Assembly (NCBI RefSeq): GCF_016801865.2
Contig: NC_068937.1
Span: 9,496,157-9,560,156, forward strand
DNA length: 64,000 nucleotides
Direction of reading: 5' to 3'
Source: Culex pipiens pallens
Lineage: Eukaryota; Arthropoda; Insecta; Diptera; Culicidae
Shown here: in pieces, positions 47,001 to 62,000 of the stretch
Layout: each line of letters starts with the position of its first letter
How positions within the stretch are numbered: position 1 is the stretch's first letter
Position numbers and translations under genes: made by a program
Notes under the pieces: generated by a model
What the model was told of the DNA's origin: nothing
The model's database searches: none
What the model saw: only the letters and a program-made list of their open reading frames with translations

Positions 47001-50000
47001 CAGGATTCCGAGATATGATTTTTTGAAAATAAAATCCGTGTTTACCGACGCGCCGCGCGCAAAAACCGGAAAATGACGAAATCGGCAAAAAATCAACTTT
47101 TTTCACTAAAACTGCGATAACTTTAAAATTTCAGACCTATGCATGTCTGGGTACCAAAATTTTCGTAATTGAAAGACGCAACTTTCAGTTTTCGTGGTGA
47201 TTTGCTGAATTTCTAGTTGTATTTAACTGGTTAAGATATGTTCTGATATCATTAGGGTTGTGATGATTTTTTACATTTTTCCACATTTTATATTTTAATT
47301 GTGTGTTTTTGTTAATTTTTTGATTTTATCAATTCCTTTTTAAAAATCGGGCCCATTACAAAGATTAAAGCATACATATTGATTTTGACAGTGAATATAG
47401 GGAATCTAAGACAAAAAAAAAGGCCATTGGCGCCAAAAAATGACATTATCTCAAAACATTGGCAAAGTCACATTAAAGTAATTCAAACCAACAAACTCTA
47501 AACTTTATAAAATAATAATAATTTTTCTTCACAAACTTTTTCAAAGTTTTAAAAATGGTTGAAAATATTGATTTTTGATTAATTTATTAAAAGAGCACGG
47601 TGTGTTTTCTGAGCAACCTTTAGGAAAAAAATAGTCAAGGCTTCTTTCAAAAGTGTCTAATAGGAAATTTTCTCAGCTTTCCAATGCTTTAAAGGACGTA
47701 ATATTTCATGAAGAAATTTACAAGCTTACAACAGTAATATGTAGTCTATTTTGGATTTTAAAACATGTTTTGTATCCATGCAGCTGGTTAATGCTTGTTT
47801 GAGGATATTTTTTCATAAACATCCAATAAAACCCTCTTAAAACAATCAACAAACTGCTAAAATTTCGATTGTATCAGCTACAAAAATGTAATAATTTATT
47901 GATTCTTGATAATATTATAATTTAATAAGGTTTTATTATTTTAATTATTAAAAAAATCCCAAATATACAAAAACTTAACTAAAACCAAGCTTTCAAAATG
48001 TTTAGCAATTTGCAACCTATAACAAAATTGATTCTTGTCTAATTTTGCACATTGCGATAAGTAAATGACATATAAAATACATAATTTGACAAGTTTTCTG
48101 AACGTTTATCATAAAGATTCTAATAATTACCTTGACTTTTTAAAAAAATTGCAGATTTAGAAAACACCCTGAATGGATTAAAAAGCCATTTCAAGGATCT
48201 TTTTGAGCTTTTGAATTACATTTATATGGTACGAATTAAACTATTTTCTGTTGTATTAGAATTAAAGATTAAAAAAGCAACTCCAGAACCAGAACCGCGG
48301 TTCTTTTATTAACTCCGGTCTTTTGAATGAACCGTTTCAAGATGGCATGATTTTGTAATAAGTATGATTTATAGAATTAAAAAAAATGTAGTATTAAATT
48401 TGTTTTTGGGAATTTAAAATGTAATTTCAAGTATTTCAATGCTTATAAAAATTAATCCCAAAAGTAATGGACCGAAAAAAACTTTTTATTGTACAATTCC
48501 ATAGTTTTTTTTAAAGGACCAATAAGCTATTGTCTTTTTATATTTTTATAGGCCTTTTCAAAAACAACTCCATAATTGATTGTACATTAAAGTATTACCG
48601 GAATACAAATTTGAGCATTTCAAATTGCATCATTTGTCAAATATTACCAAAAATCTACTAAATAGTTTAGAGATTTTGGAAAAAAATAATCCTTTTGTCC
48701 GATTGAAACTTTATCGAATAAATCAGAATGTAGAAAACATTTTCAGAATACTTTCTACAAATAAAATATCAGCATTAGTTCAATTCTTGCAGAAATAAAC
48801 ACATTTTTAATAATAACAGCAATTTTTCCAGCATCTTAGATTTAAGTTTCGATGCCATTCAATTACTGTTTTGGTTTGAGTAAAAATCTTGACATAGAGA
48901 CCACCAAGACCTTTGATTTTCCAGGGCATCTTCTCGCTTTCAGTTTTAATTTTTTTATGAAATAATTTAAAAAAGTCCAGTTCTTTAAAAAAAACCTTTT
49001 CATCCAAATTTTGAAAAAGCGCGAAAGATCCGTTCAAAAGAGCGGCTCTTTTTAATGAGCGAACAAAAATGAGTGGCTCCTAAAAAAGAGCGGTTTTGCC
49101 CACCTCTAATTTTGAATAAATTTTGGTAAAATTCCTTAGCCAGATTTGTCCTGATTTTTTCGGCACTTGGCTAGTTTTTTTTTTAATTTTGACCTGGAGC
49201 CAAAAACAACAGGTGAAAATTTATTATGGATTCCATTATTTTTTTATTTTTTTTGGTAAAATGGCTTAATCACACCTTAAAAAGTAGTTTTATTGAATTG
49301 TTTTTGGCTCTTTCAAAAAGTCGTTCAAAAATATTAACAACGACGGTTCGAGAGATGGAATCGAACAAGAGTTTAATCAAGTTTACAGATACATAAATAT
49401 CACTTAAGTGGCTATAGTTTGGTGACCAGATCTTCTAAGTTGATGACGAAATATGATGCCACCTGAATACTTGTGAACAGTTTTTTTATAAATACATATC
49501 CTTAAACTACTCATCGACATCATAAAAAATAATAATTTCTAAAAACATTTAAAACGTATCTTCCTTCGCCAAATCTCTCCCCTCTCATCCAAATCTCCCA
49601 GCACGCGACGCCACCCAATCGACGCGCGTCGTCGTCGTCGTCGTCGCAGCAACCCTTAAAATTAATCTCTTCCCTCCTTTCGCTCGCGAGAGAACCGCGC
49701 GCACTAAAACAAAAGAAGCGCCAAAACAAAAACAAAAGCCACCGCGCGTGCTCCCCACTTTCTCTCTCTTCTGAGCAGGCTGCTGCGATCGAGGGGTGGG
49801 CACAGGCTCCACGTGATTTTCACTCTCTCACTCACGATGAATCAGCCTACTTGTTGCCCTTTTGAAACGGAAACCGGTTCGAAAAAACCGCCGTTTGCAA
49901 TTAAAGAAAAGGGTGGCGCGCAAAATCGCGGGCTTAAATTCGATTAATTTCCAATTTCCCGTGACTCATTGGCGGTGTGTGTAACTGAGTGTGTGTGCGT

Positions 50001-53000
50001 GCGCTGATGAGTTTGTGTGTGCGCGCGCCAAGGGTGTGAATTCGTTCTCCATTTTCTTTTTTAAAAACTCGAATCATCCACAATTATTGAATCGGATGTG
50101 GCTCGTTACGAAGGGGTGCTTCAATTGCGTGGAATTTTTTCGACAATTGTTGAAGATTTTTTCTTTAGAAAATGTGTTTCACTAGATTTAAGTTAAAACT
50201 TAACATGTATCCACTTTTAACTCACTTAGCGCCTCGTAATCCAGTCGTGTCATCCAGAATTATTTGAATTTTGATAACTTTTACTCCTCAAACAAAAAAA
50301 CGAAGCAAAACCTTGAATTCGTTTTTTATCTCTCTCTCTTGACTATCCTAAATGTTGCTGGTAACTAAACGCCTGCCGGAGGTGCAAGCCCGTTCGAACC
50401 CATCATCCTAAAAACCGAATTAACAGACGAACTGACGAACGAACGAACCGAAAAAGAGGGCCCTCGGCTCGGGCTTTTGCTACAAAAGTAAACAAAAGGA
50501 GCTGGAATGTGCGTTGTTGGCTTGCTCGTCGAAACGAAGAGGCAGAAGAGAACTATTTGAATGGGAACTGGATAGAAGAGGCGAGACCATAAGGCAGGCA
50601 AAGGGAAAAGAAGAAGAAGAGGAGAAGAGAAATGAAATGAAATTATGAAGAAGACACAATAACGATGACGAATATGATGATCGGGATCCGGACAGAGGGG
50701 GTTGAAGAGCGGTGAGCGGAGAGTATGCTGGCAGTGCGGAGAGAGAGAGAGAGAGAGGAGGCAAAGGGAGAGCATATTGTACTGCAAGCATGAATGTATT
50801 AGCATTGAACTGAATGAAAATGGCTGCCAGATAGCAGCGAAGGGTGCTGCGAAATTACGCGCAGGGATAGCATAAAAAGGTTTGGGTGACGACTAAATGC
50901 TGGCAGTTGTTGCCAGAAAATTCATGAACGATTTGAAACTTTGATAAAAATGTTGACAAACCAGTTTTTTTGTTATAAAAAATCTTGAAAAGAATGCTAA
51001 ACTTCTATAACTAAAAATCGAGAAAACTTGAGAAGATGCATCACAAACCATTTTAGTTACTGGGTCACTTTTGTCACTTTGGTCATTTGAGTCATTTTGG
51101 TCATTTCGGCCACTTTGGTCATTTTGGCCATTTTGTTATTTTGGTAGTTTTCGTCATTTTGATAATTTTGGTAATTTTGGTGATTTTGGTGATTTTGGTA
51201 ATTTTGGTCATTTTGATCATTTTGATCATTTTGGTAATTTTAGTCATTTTGATCATTTTGATCATTTTGGTCATTTAGATCAGTTTGGTCAATTCAGTCA
51301 TTTTGGTCATTTCAGTCATTTTGGTCATTTAGGTCATTTTGATCATTTTGATCATTTCGTCATTTTGGTCATTATGATCATTTTGGACATATTGGTTATT
51401 TTGATCATTTTGGTAATTTTAGTCATTTTGGTCATTTTGGTCATTTTGGCCGTTTTGGTCATTATGGTCATTTTGGCCGTTTGGTCATTTGGTCGTTTTG
51501 GTCATTTTGGTCGTTTTGGTCATTTTGATCATTTTGGTCATTTTGGTCATTTTAATCATTTTGGTCATTTTAATCATTTTGGTCATTTTGATCATTTTGG
51601 TCATTTTGATCATTTTGGTCATTTTGGTCATTTTGGTCATTTAGGTCATTTTGATCATTTTGATCATTTCGTCATTTTAATCATTTTGGTCATTTTAATC
51701 ATTTTGGTCATTTTGATCATTTTGGTCATTTTGGTCATTTTGGTCATTTTGGTCATTTTAATCATTTTGGTCATTTTAATCATTTTGGTCATTTTGATCA
51801 TTTTGGTCATTTTGATCATTTTGGTCATTTTGGTCATTTAGGTCATTTTGATCATTTTGATCATTTCGCCATTTTGGTCATTATGATCATTTTGGACATA
51901 TTGGTTATTTTGATCATTTTGGTAATTTTAGTCATTTTGGTCATTTTGGTCATTTTGGCCATTTTGGTCACTTTGGTCATTTTGGCCATTATGGTCATTT
52001 TGGCCGTTTGGTCATTTGGTCGTTTTGGTCATTTTGGTCATTTTGATCATTTTGGTCATTTTGGTCATTTTAATCATTTTGGTCATTTTAATCATTTTGG
52101 TCATTTTGATCATTTTGGTCATTTTGATCATTTTGGTCATTTTGGTCATTTAGGTCATTTTGATCATTTTGATCATTTCGCCATTTTGGTCATTATGGAC
52201 ATATTGGTTATTTTGGTCATTTCGGTAATTTTAGTCATTTCGGTCATTTTGGTCATTTTGATGCTTTGGTCGTTTTGGTCGTTTTAGTCGTTTTGGTCGT
52301 TTTGGCCATTTTGGTAATTTTAGTCATTTTGGACATTTTGGTCATTTTGGTCATTTTGGTCGTTTTGATAATTTTTGTCATTTTATCATTTTGGTCATTT
52401 TTGTCATTTTTGTCATTTTTGTCATTTTGGTCGTTTTGGTCATTTTGGTCATTTTGGTCATTTTGGTCATTTTGGTCGTTTTGGTCGTTTTGGTCATTTT
52501 GGTCATTTTGGTTATTTTGATCGTTTTGGTCGTTTTGGTCATTTTGGGCATCTTGGTCATTTAGGTCATTTTTTGTCATTTTTGTCATTTTTGTCATTTT
52601 GGTTTATTTGGTCATTTTGATCATTTTGGTCATTTAGGTCATTTTGGTCGTTTTGGTCGTTTTGGTCAATTTGGTCGTTTTGGTCGTTTTGGTCGTTTTG
52701 GTCATTTTGGGCATTTTGGTCGTTTTGGTAATTTTTGTCATTTTTGTCATTTCGACATTTTTGTCATTTTTGTCATTTTGGTCATTTCGGTAATTTTGAT
52801 CATTTTGGTCATTTTGATCGTTTTGGTTGTTTGGATCGTTTTGGTAATTTTGGTCATTTCAGCCATATTCGTAATTTTGGTCGTTTTGGTCGTTTAGGCC
52901 GTTTTGGTAATTTTGGTCGTTTTGGTCGTTTCGGCCATTTTGATCAGTTTGGTCGTTTTGGTCGTTTTAGCGTTTTGGTCGCTTTGATCATGTTGGCCGT

Positions 53001-56000
53001 TTTGGTCGTTTTGGTCATTTTGGTCATTTTGGTCATTTTGGTCATTTAGGTCATTTTGGTCGTTTTGGTCGTTTTGGTCGATTTGGTCGTTTTGGTCTTT
53101 TTGGTCGTTTTGGCCTTTTAGACCGATTTGGTCGTTTTGGTCATTTTTGTCATTTTGGTCATTTTGGTCATTTTGGTCGTTTTGGTCGTTTTGGTCGATT
53201 TGGTCGTTTTGATCGTTTTGGTAATTTTTGTCATTTTGGTCATTTTGGTCGTTTTGGTCGTTTTTGTCGTTTTGGCCATTTTGGTCGTTTTGGTCATTTT
53301 GGTCGTTTTGATCGTTCTGGTCGTTTTGGTCATTTTGGTCGTTTTGGTCGTTTTGGTCGATTTGGTCGTTTTGATCGTTTTGGTCATTTTTGTCATTTCG
53401 ACATTTTTGTCATTTTTGTCATTTTGGTCATTTCGGTAATTTTGATCATTTTGGTCATTTTGATCGTTTTGGTTGTTTGGATCGTTTTGGTAATTTTGGT
53501 CATTTCAGCCATATTCGTAATTTTGGTCATTTTGGTCATTTTGGTCATTTTTGTCATTTTATCATTTTTGTCATTTTTGTCATTTTGGTCGTTTTGGCCA
53601 TTTTGGCCATTTTGGTTGTTTTGGTCGTTTTGGTCATTTTGGTCATTTTGGTCATATTGGTCATTTAGGTCATTTTTATCATTTTTGTCATTTTTGTCAT
53701 TTTTTGTCATTTTGGTCGTTTTGGTCATTTTGGTAATTTTGGTCATTTTTGTCATATTTATCATTTTTGCAATTTTTGTCATTTTTGTCCTTTTTGTCGT
53801 TTTGGTCGTTTTGGCCATTTTGGTCGTTTTGGTCGTTTTGGTCATTTTGGTCATTTTGGTTATTTTGATCGTTTTGGTCGTTTTGGTCATTTTGGTAATT
53901 TTGGTCATTTTGGTCATTTTGGTCATTTTTGTCATTTTATCATTTTTGTCATTTAGGTCATTTTTATCATTTTTGTCATTTTTGTCATTTTTTGTCATTT
54001 TGGTCGTTTTGGTCATTTTGGTAATTTTGGTCATTTTTGTCATTTTTATCATTTTTGTAATTTTTGTCATTTTTGTCCTTTTTGTCGTTTTGGTCGTTTT
54101 GGCCATTTTGGTCGTTTTGGTCGTTTTGGTCATTTTGGTCATTTTGGTTATTTTGATCGTTTTGGTCGTTTTGGTCATTTTGGTAATTTTGGTCATTTTG
54201 GTCATTTTGGTCATTTTTGTCATTTTATCATTTTTGTCATTTAGGTCATTTTTATCATTTTTGTCATTTTTGTCATTTTTGTCATTTTTTGTCATTTTGG
54301 TCGTTTTGGTCATTTTGGTAATTTTGGTCATTTTTGTCATTTTTATCATTTTTGTAATTTTTGTCATTTTTGTCCTTTTTGTCGTTTTGGTCGTTTTGGC
54401 CATTTTGGTCGTTTTGATCGTTTTGGTCGTTTTGGTCATTTTGGTAATTTTGGTCATTTTTGTCATTTTTGTCATTTTGGTCATTTTGGTTTATTTGGTC
54501 ATTTTGATCATTTTGGTCATTTTGGTAATTTAAGTCATTTCGGTCATTTTGGTCATTTTGATCGTTTTGGTCGTTTTGGTCGTTTTGAACATTTTGGTCA
54601 TTTTGGCCATTTTGGCCATTTTGATCATTTTGGTCAATTTGGTCGTTTTGGCCGTTTCGGTTGTTTTGGTCGTTTTGATCGTTTTGGTCGTTTTGGTCAT
54701 TTTGGTTATTTTGGTCGTTTTGGCCGTTTTGATCGTTTTGGTCATTTTGGCCATTTTCGTAATTTTGGTCATTTGAGTCATTTTGGTCATTTTGGTCATT
54801 TTGGTCATATTGGTCATTTTGGTCGTTTTGATCGTTTTGGCCGTTTTGATAGTTTTGGTCGTTTTGGCCATTTTGATCGTTTTGGTCATTTTGGTCGTTT
54901 TGACCGTTCTGGCCATTTTGATCATTTTGGCTGTTTTGGCTATAGATCATTTTGGTCGTTTTGGTCATTTTGGTCGTTTTGATCATTTTGGTCATTTTGG
55001 CCATTTTGGTCGTTTTGGTCGTTTTGGTCGTTTTGATCGTTTTGGTCGTTTTGACCGTTTGGATCGTTTTGGTCATTTAGGCCATTTTCGTAATTTTGGT
55101 CATTTCGGTCATTTTGATCGTTTTGGTCATTTTGGTCATTTTAGTCACTTTGGTTATTTTGGTCGTTTTGGTCGTTTTGGCCATTTTGGTATTTTGGTCG
55201 TTTTGGCCATTTGGTCGTTTTGGTCGTTTTGAACGTTTTGGTCATTTTGTTCATTATGATCATTTTGGTCAATTTGGTCGTTTTGGCCGTTTCGGTTGTT
55301 TTGGTCGTTTTGGCCATTTTGGTCGTTTTGATCGTTTTGGTCGTTTTGGCCGTTTTGATCGTTTTGGTCGTTTTGGTCATTTTGGTTATTTTGGTCGTTT
55401 TGGCCGTTTTGATCGTTTTGGTCATTTTGGCCATTTTCGTAATTTTGGTCATTTGAGTCATTTTGGTCATTTTGGTCATTTTGGTCATATTGGTCATTTT
55501 GGTCGTTTTGATCGTTTTGGTCGTTTTGGCCGTTTTGATAGTTTTGGTCGTTTTGGCCATTTTGATCGTTTTGGTCATTTTGGTCGTTTTGACCGTTCTG
55601 GCCATTTTGATCATTTTGGCTGTTTTGGCTATTTAGATCATTTTGGTCGTTTTGGTCATTTTGGTCGTTTTGATCATTTTGGTCATTTTGGCCATTTTGG
55701 TCGTTTTGGTCGTTTTGGTCGTTTTGATCGTTTTGGTCGTTTTGACCGTTTGGATCGTTTTGGTCATTTAGGCCATTTTCGTAATTTTGGTCATTTCGGT
55801 CATTTTGATCGTTTTGGTCATTTTGGTCATTTTAGTCACTTTGGTTATTTTGGTCGTTTTGGTCGTTTTGGCCATTTTGGTATTTTGGTCGTTTTGGCCA
55901 TTTGGTCGTTTTGGTCGTTTTGAACGTTTTGGTCATTTTGTTCATTTTGATCATTTTGGTCAATTTGGTCGTTTTGGCCGTTTCGGTTGTTTTGGTCGTT

Positions 56001-59000
56001 TTGGCCATTTTGGTCGTTTTGATCGTTTTGGTCGTTTTGGCCGTTTTGATCGTTTTGGTCGTTTTGGTCATTTTGGTTATTTTGGTCGTTTTGGCCGTTT
56101 TGATCGTTTTGGTCATTTTGGCCATTTTCGTAATTTTGGTCATTTGAGTCATTTTGGTCATTTTGGTCATTTTGGTCATATTGGTCATTTTGGTCGTTTT
56201 GATCGTTTTGGTCGTTTTGGCCGTTTTGATAGTTTTGGTCGTTTTGGCCATTTTGATCGTTTTGGTCATTTTGGTCGTTTTGACCGTTCTGGCCATTTTG
56301 ATCATTTTGGCTGTTTTGGCTATTTAGATCATTTTGGTCGTTTTGGTCATTTTGGTCGTTTTGATCATTTTGGTCATTTTGGCCATTTTGGTCGTTTTGG
56401 TCGTTTTGGTCATTTTGGCCATTTTCGTCATTTTGGTCGTTATGGTCGTTTTGGTCGTTTCGATCGTTTTGGTCATTTTGGTAATTTTAGTCACTTTGGT
56501 AATTTTGGTCGTTTTGGCCATTTTGGTCGTTTGGTCGTTTTGGTCGTTTTGGCCATTTTGATCGTTTGGTCGTTTTGGTCGTTTTGACCGTTCTGGCCTT
56601 TTTGATAATTTTGATAATATTGATAATTTTGATAATTTTGATAATTTTGATAATTTTGATAATTTTGATAACTGTGATAATTTTGATAATTTTGATAATT
56701 TTGATAATTTTGATAATTTTGATAATTTTGATAATTTTGATAATTTTGATAATTTTGATAATTTTGATAATTTTGATAATTTTGATAATTTTGATAATTT
56801 TGATAACTGTGATAGTTTTGATAATTTTGACAATTTTGATAATTTTGATAATTTTGCTAATTTTGATAATCTTGATAATTTTGATAATTTTGATAATTTT
56901 GATAATTTTGATAATTTTGATAATTTTGATAATTTTGATAATTTTGATAATTTTGATAATTTTGATAATTTTGTTAATTTTGATAATTTTGTTAATTTTG
57001 ATCATTTTGATCATTTTGATCATTTTGATCATTTTGATAATTTTGATAATCTTGATAATTTTGATAATTTTGATAATTTTGATAATTTGATAATTTTGAT
57101 AATTTTGATAATTTTGATAATTTTGATAATTTTGATAATTTTGATAATTTTGATAATTTTGAAAATTTTGATAATTTTGATAATTGTGATAATTTTGATA
57201 ATTTTGATAATTTTGATAATTTTGATAATTTTGTTAATTTTGATAATTTTCTTAATTTTGATAGTTTTGATAATTTTGATAATTTTGATAATTTTGATAA
57301 TTTTGATAATTTTGATAATTTTGATAATTTTGATAATTTTGATAATTTTGATAATTTTGATAATTTTGATAATTTTGATAATTTTGATAATTTTGATAAT
57401 TTTGATCATTTTGATCATTTTGATCATTTTGATAATTTTGATAATTTTGTTAATTTTGATAATTTTGATCATTTTGATCATTTTGATCATTTTGATAATT
57501 TTGATAATCTTGATAATTTTGATAATTTTGATAATTTTGATAATTTTGATAATTTTGATAATTTTGATAATTTTGATAATTTTGATAATTTTGATAATTT
57601 TGATAATTTTGATAATTTTGATAATTTTGTTAATTTTGATAATTTTGTTAATTTTGATCATTTTGATCATTTTGATCATTTTGATCATTTTGATAATTTT
57701 GATAATATTGATAATTTTGATAATTTTGATAATTTTGATAATTTTGATAATTTTGTTAATTTTGATAATTTTGATAATTTTGATAATTTTGATAATTTTG
57801 ATAATTTTGATAATTTTGATAATTTTGATAATTTTGATAATTTTGATAATTGTGATAATTTTGATAATTTTGATAATTTTGATAATTTTGTTAATTTTGA
57901 TAATTTTCTTAATTTTGATAGTTTTGATAATTTTGATAATTTTGATAATTTTGATAATTTTGATAATTTTGATAATTTTGATAATTTTGATAATTTTGAT
58001 AATTTTGATAATTTTGATAATTTTGATAATTTTGTTAATTTTGATAATTTTGTTAATTTTGATCATTTTGATCATTTTGATCATTTTGATAATTTTGATA
58101 ATCTTGATAATTTTGTTAATTTTGATAATTTTGTTAATTTTGATCATTTTGATCATTTTGTTGATCATTTTGATCATTTTGATAATTTTGATAATCTTGA
58201 TAATTTTGATAATTTTGATAATTTTGATAATTTTGATAATTTTGATAATTTTGTTAATTTTGATAATTTTGATAATTTTGATAATTTTGATAATTTTGAT
58301 AATTTTGATAATTTTGATAATTTTGATAATTTTGTTAATTTTGATAATTTTGATAATTTTGATAATTTTGATAATTGTGATAATTTTGATGATTTTGATA
58401 ATTTTGATAATTTTGTTAATTTTGATAATTTTCTTAATTTTGATAGTTTTGATAATTTTGATAATTTTGATAATTTTGATAATTTTGATAATTTTGATAA
58501 TTTTGATAATTTTGATAATTTTGATAATTTTGATAATTTTGATAATTTTGATAATTTTGATAATTTTGATAATTTTGATAATTTTGATAATTTTGATAAT
58601 TTTGTTAATTTTGATAATTTTGTTAATTTTGATCATTTTGATAATTTTGATAATTTTGATAATTTTGATAATTTTGATAATTTTGATAATTTTGATAATT
58701 TTGATAATTTTGATAATTTTGATAATTTTGATAATTTTGATAATTTTGATAATTTTGATAATTTTGATAATTTTGATAATTTTGATAATTTTGATAATTT
58801 TGATAATTTTGATAATTTTGATAATTTTGATAATTTTGATAATTTTGATAATTTTGATAATTTTGATAATTTTGATAATTTTGATAATTTTGATAATTTT
58901 GATAATTTTGATAATTTGGATAATTTTGATAATTTGGATAATTTTGATAATTTTGATAATTTTGATAATCTTGATAATTTTGATAAATTTGATAATTTTG

Positions 59001-62000
59001 ATAATTTTGATAATTTTGATAATTTCGATAATTTTGAAAATTTTGATAATTTTGGTAATTTTGGTAATTTGGTCATTGTAGACATTTCGGTCATTTCTGA
59101 CATTTCGGTAATATCGGTAATTTCTGACATTTCGGTAATTTTTGTAAGTTTGGTTTATGTGGTAATTTTTGAATTTTAGCAGATCGAACAATTTTAAGAT
59201 ATCAAATTTGAAAAATTGAGTTTGCTAAAATGTCATGATTTTAAATCACAAACCAATTGATTGATGATTCCATGAAATTTATTCAGAAAAGGTACGAACA
59301 AATTCACAACCTCTTCGTTTGCCGGTACTCACCCTTCGGAGTCAGCTTGAAGATGTTCCTCAGCCCGAGCAGGTTGATGTTCTGCTCGACCTTGCAGCTC
59401 TTCTTCAGGTGGTGGATCATGTAGTAGATGTGGTCCGTCTTGAACCCGCACGGCACGCACGTCAGCTGCAGCTGTTGCCCGTTGGCAGATCTTCCCGCGC
59501 GATTATCTGTCAAAATGAAATTGAGGTTAGCTTTTGGATTCGAACGAAAACTGCGGCGACCTCAACACTCACCCTCTCCCTTCAGCAAGTTCAGCGGACT
59601 GAGCGAACCGCCCGAGCCGGCGCCGTTCTTCTCGCTGGAGATAAGCAGCAGGTAGTCGAAACAGATCCGCCGGAAGATGTGCTTCTCGGACAGACTGTGG
59701 ATGCCGATTTTCTCCAGCGAGGTCGTGTAGTAGTTGCAGCAGTTGCACTTGATCTGCACGTTGTCCGGATCGGTGGCGGTGCTGTCGAGCCCGCCGTTGC
59801 TGTAGCCGTCCCCCCGTTCGACGAGTTCGGTTTTGGGCTCGAGCAGCAGCGTTAGCGGCGAACGCGAAATATCGCTAATGCTTGGCATTTCTTCGTACGG
59901 AAATTTCGCTTCCTCCGCGGCGGCGGCTGCGGCTGCCGTGGCGGCCAGTGGGAAGATGAGGGAGAGCTTCTTGAAGAGGTCGGGCCCGGTGAAGGATTTG
60001 AGCTTGGAGATGGCCTTTTCGCGACCCTCGAGCAGGTGGATCATCAGGTCGAGCCGTTTGAGGTGGGTTTCGGTTTTGAGGTGCCGCTCGAGGTCGGCCG
60101 ACGAGGAACGGAAGGAGCAGAGCATGCATTCGCCGGTGGCGGCCGAGATCACGATCGAATCCATTGCAATGTTCGACGTGAGTCGGTCCTTGATGACGTG
60201 CTTCTTGAGTTCCTCGAGGTTGTTGGTGTCGAAGTCGGTGCAGATCAGACAGGTGTAGTAGCAGGTCGGATCGAGCGACACCCGGATCGGGGGTTCAAAG
60301 TGGAGTGGGTTCTTGTCCTCGTCCAGCTGGTGGTGGTGCGCCTGCTGCTGTGCGTGGAGATGCTGGTGGAAGTCGGCGGCGTTGCTGCGATCGGGTTCAC
60401 TGCCGGCGGAGAAGGGCGAGGGGTTGTTCAGGAAGAGGGACTCTGGGGTGGGGGCGCCGCTGTTGGCGGTACTGGCCGTAGTTGGGTCGATCGGAGCGAA
60501 CGGGGACGAGGGGATTGAGAGGGATTTGAGCGAGTTGGCACTGTAGTCTTCAACGCGGTTCAACGAGGGATCCTGCTCTTGGGCTTTGAGGGCGTTCAGA
60601 CTGAGCGCGCTCAGGTAGTCCAGGTTGTCCGGCATGGATTGGAGGTTCTTCAGCTGGGCATAGCTAGACTGGAGCGAGTTCAGATTGCTGATATGTTTTT
60701 CGCTGGTCATGTGGATCCGGAGGTTCCGCGGGCTGTTCGTTCCGTAGTTGCAGATGTCACACTTGAGGAACGACTTACCACCCGATTGCTGGTCGTAACT
60801 TCCGGGAGATTCCTTCGCCTGTTGAAGTGGCTGTTGTACCTGTTGCTGCTGCTGCTGCTGTTGTTGCTGAACCTGTCCGATCTTCGTGGACAACGACATC
60901 GGCGATGTCGCTTGCATGTACTGGTTGCGAGACGTGTTAACCTTCGCTTCGGTAGCCTGCAGGGTTGCCAAATTCAAGAAACCCGGATTACCCTTTCCCA
61001 TCATACCGTTGAGATCCTGCATGTTGTTCAAATGCTTGTCGCTCTGCATGTGAATCGACAGGTTGCCCTTGGTAGTGGTCGAATAGTTACAAATGTCGCA
61101 ACGGTACGGCTTGTACCCACAGGTGTAGGACTCTCCCCTCGCCAGCCGCGGATGTTGCTGACCGGCCAAACAGTAACTGCAAGCCGTCTCCCCGTCCGGA
61201 TGCTTCTCGCGCATGTGAATCTCCAGCGTTTCCTGGTACTTGTAGTGCCAGTTGCACTGGGGACACTTGAGCGTCTTGCACGAGTTCCGCGTCGAGATGT
61301 TCGGCGCGAAGCTGTTCGCGTTCCGGAACGCAGCCGCTGCCGACGGATCAGTCTCCAGCTTCTTCACGCTAATCTGCGGTTGCTGCTGCTGCTGGGGCTG
61401 TTGCTGATCAATCCCACCGCCCTTCAACTCCTCCTTCAAATCCAACGGTTCCGGCCGGAAGTTGTTGGCCGCCATCAGCTGTTTGTACAGATCCATTGCA
61501 TTGTACTTCTTGGCGGCCATTTGCGAATCGTTTCCGACCGCAGCCAGCGGATTCGTCGAGTTCATCAACTCCAGGAACTTGTTCTGCTTGCTGTACAGGT
61601 TCTCCGCCGCGGAGAACATCTTCTGCTGGGTGAGGAAATCCGTCAGCAGTTTCCCACTGGCTGCGGCCGCCACGGCCGCGGCTGCGTTCTTTTCCTGCTC
61701 CTGCTGTGCCGCAGCCATGGCTGCGGCCTCGTTCATGGCGTTGCTGTACTTTTCCGCGGCCAGTTTCCAGCTTGCCTGCAGCTTGTTGTCCATGTCGTAG
61801 AGCATACTGCTGGGCGTGAGCTTCGGGAAACTGGCTGCGTCAAAGGCGTTTGGACTCTTCTCGGGCGCTGGCACTACTGATTGTGGTGGAAGTTGTTGCT
61901 GGTGTTGTTGCTGCGGGGACAATTGCGCCCCGTTACTACCGCTACTGCTACTGCTTCCCTTAAACCGTTCCTCTTCCTTAATACTAACGTTACTGCTAAC

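Larger units (their letters stand above)
45338..59332 (-). other. 14-kb zfh2 intron
   Basis: It lies between AAG/GTGAGT at 59332 and CGTCAG at 45338. In the order of the plus strand it holds a GGGTCCTAAAAT-type element with a nested insert (45635-46543), an AT-rich stretch with repeat-like sequence near 46590-47200, featureless AT-rich DNA (47200-49550), a GC-richer island (49560-50820) and the 9-bp repeat array (51058-59165). No exon was recognised. Confidence 0.75.

Noticed and set aside
53393..59191. Long frames of 360-720 codons on both strands (MTKMTK, NDQNDQ, IIKIIK, ILIILI peptides)
   Set aside because: They exist only because a 9-bp repeat without stops stays open in several frames. 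Several frames on both strands are open at once and there is no start context, domain or codon signature.
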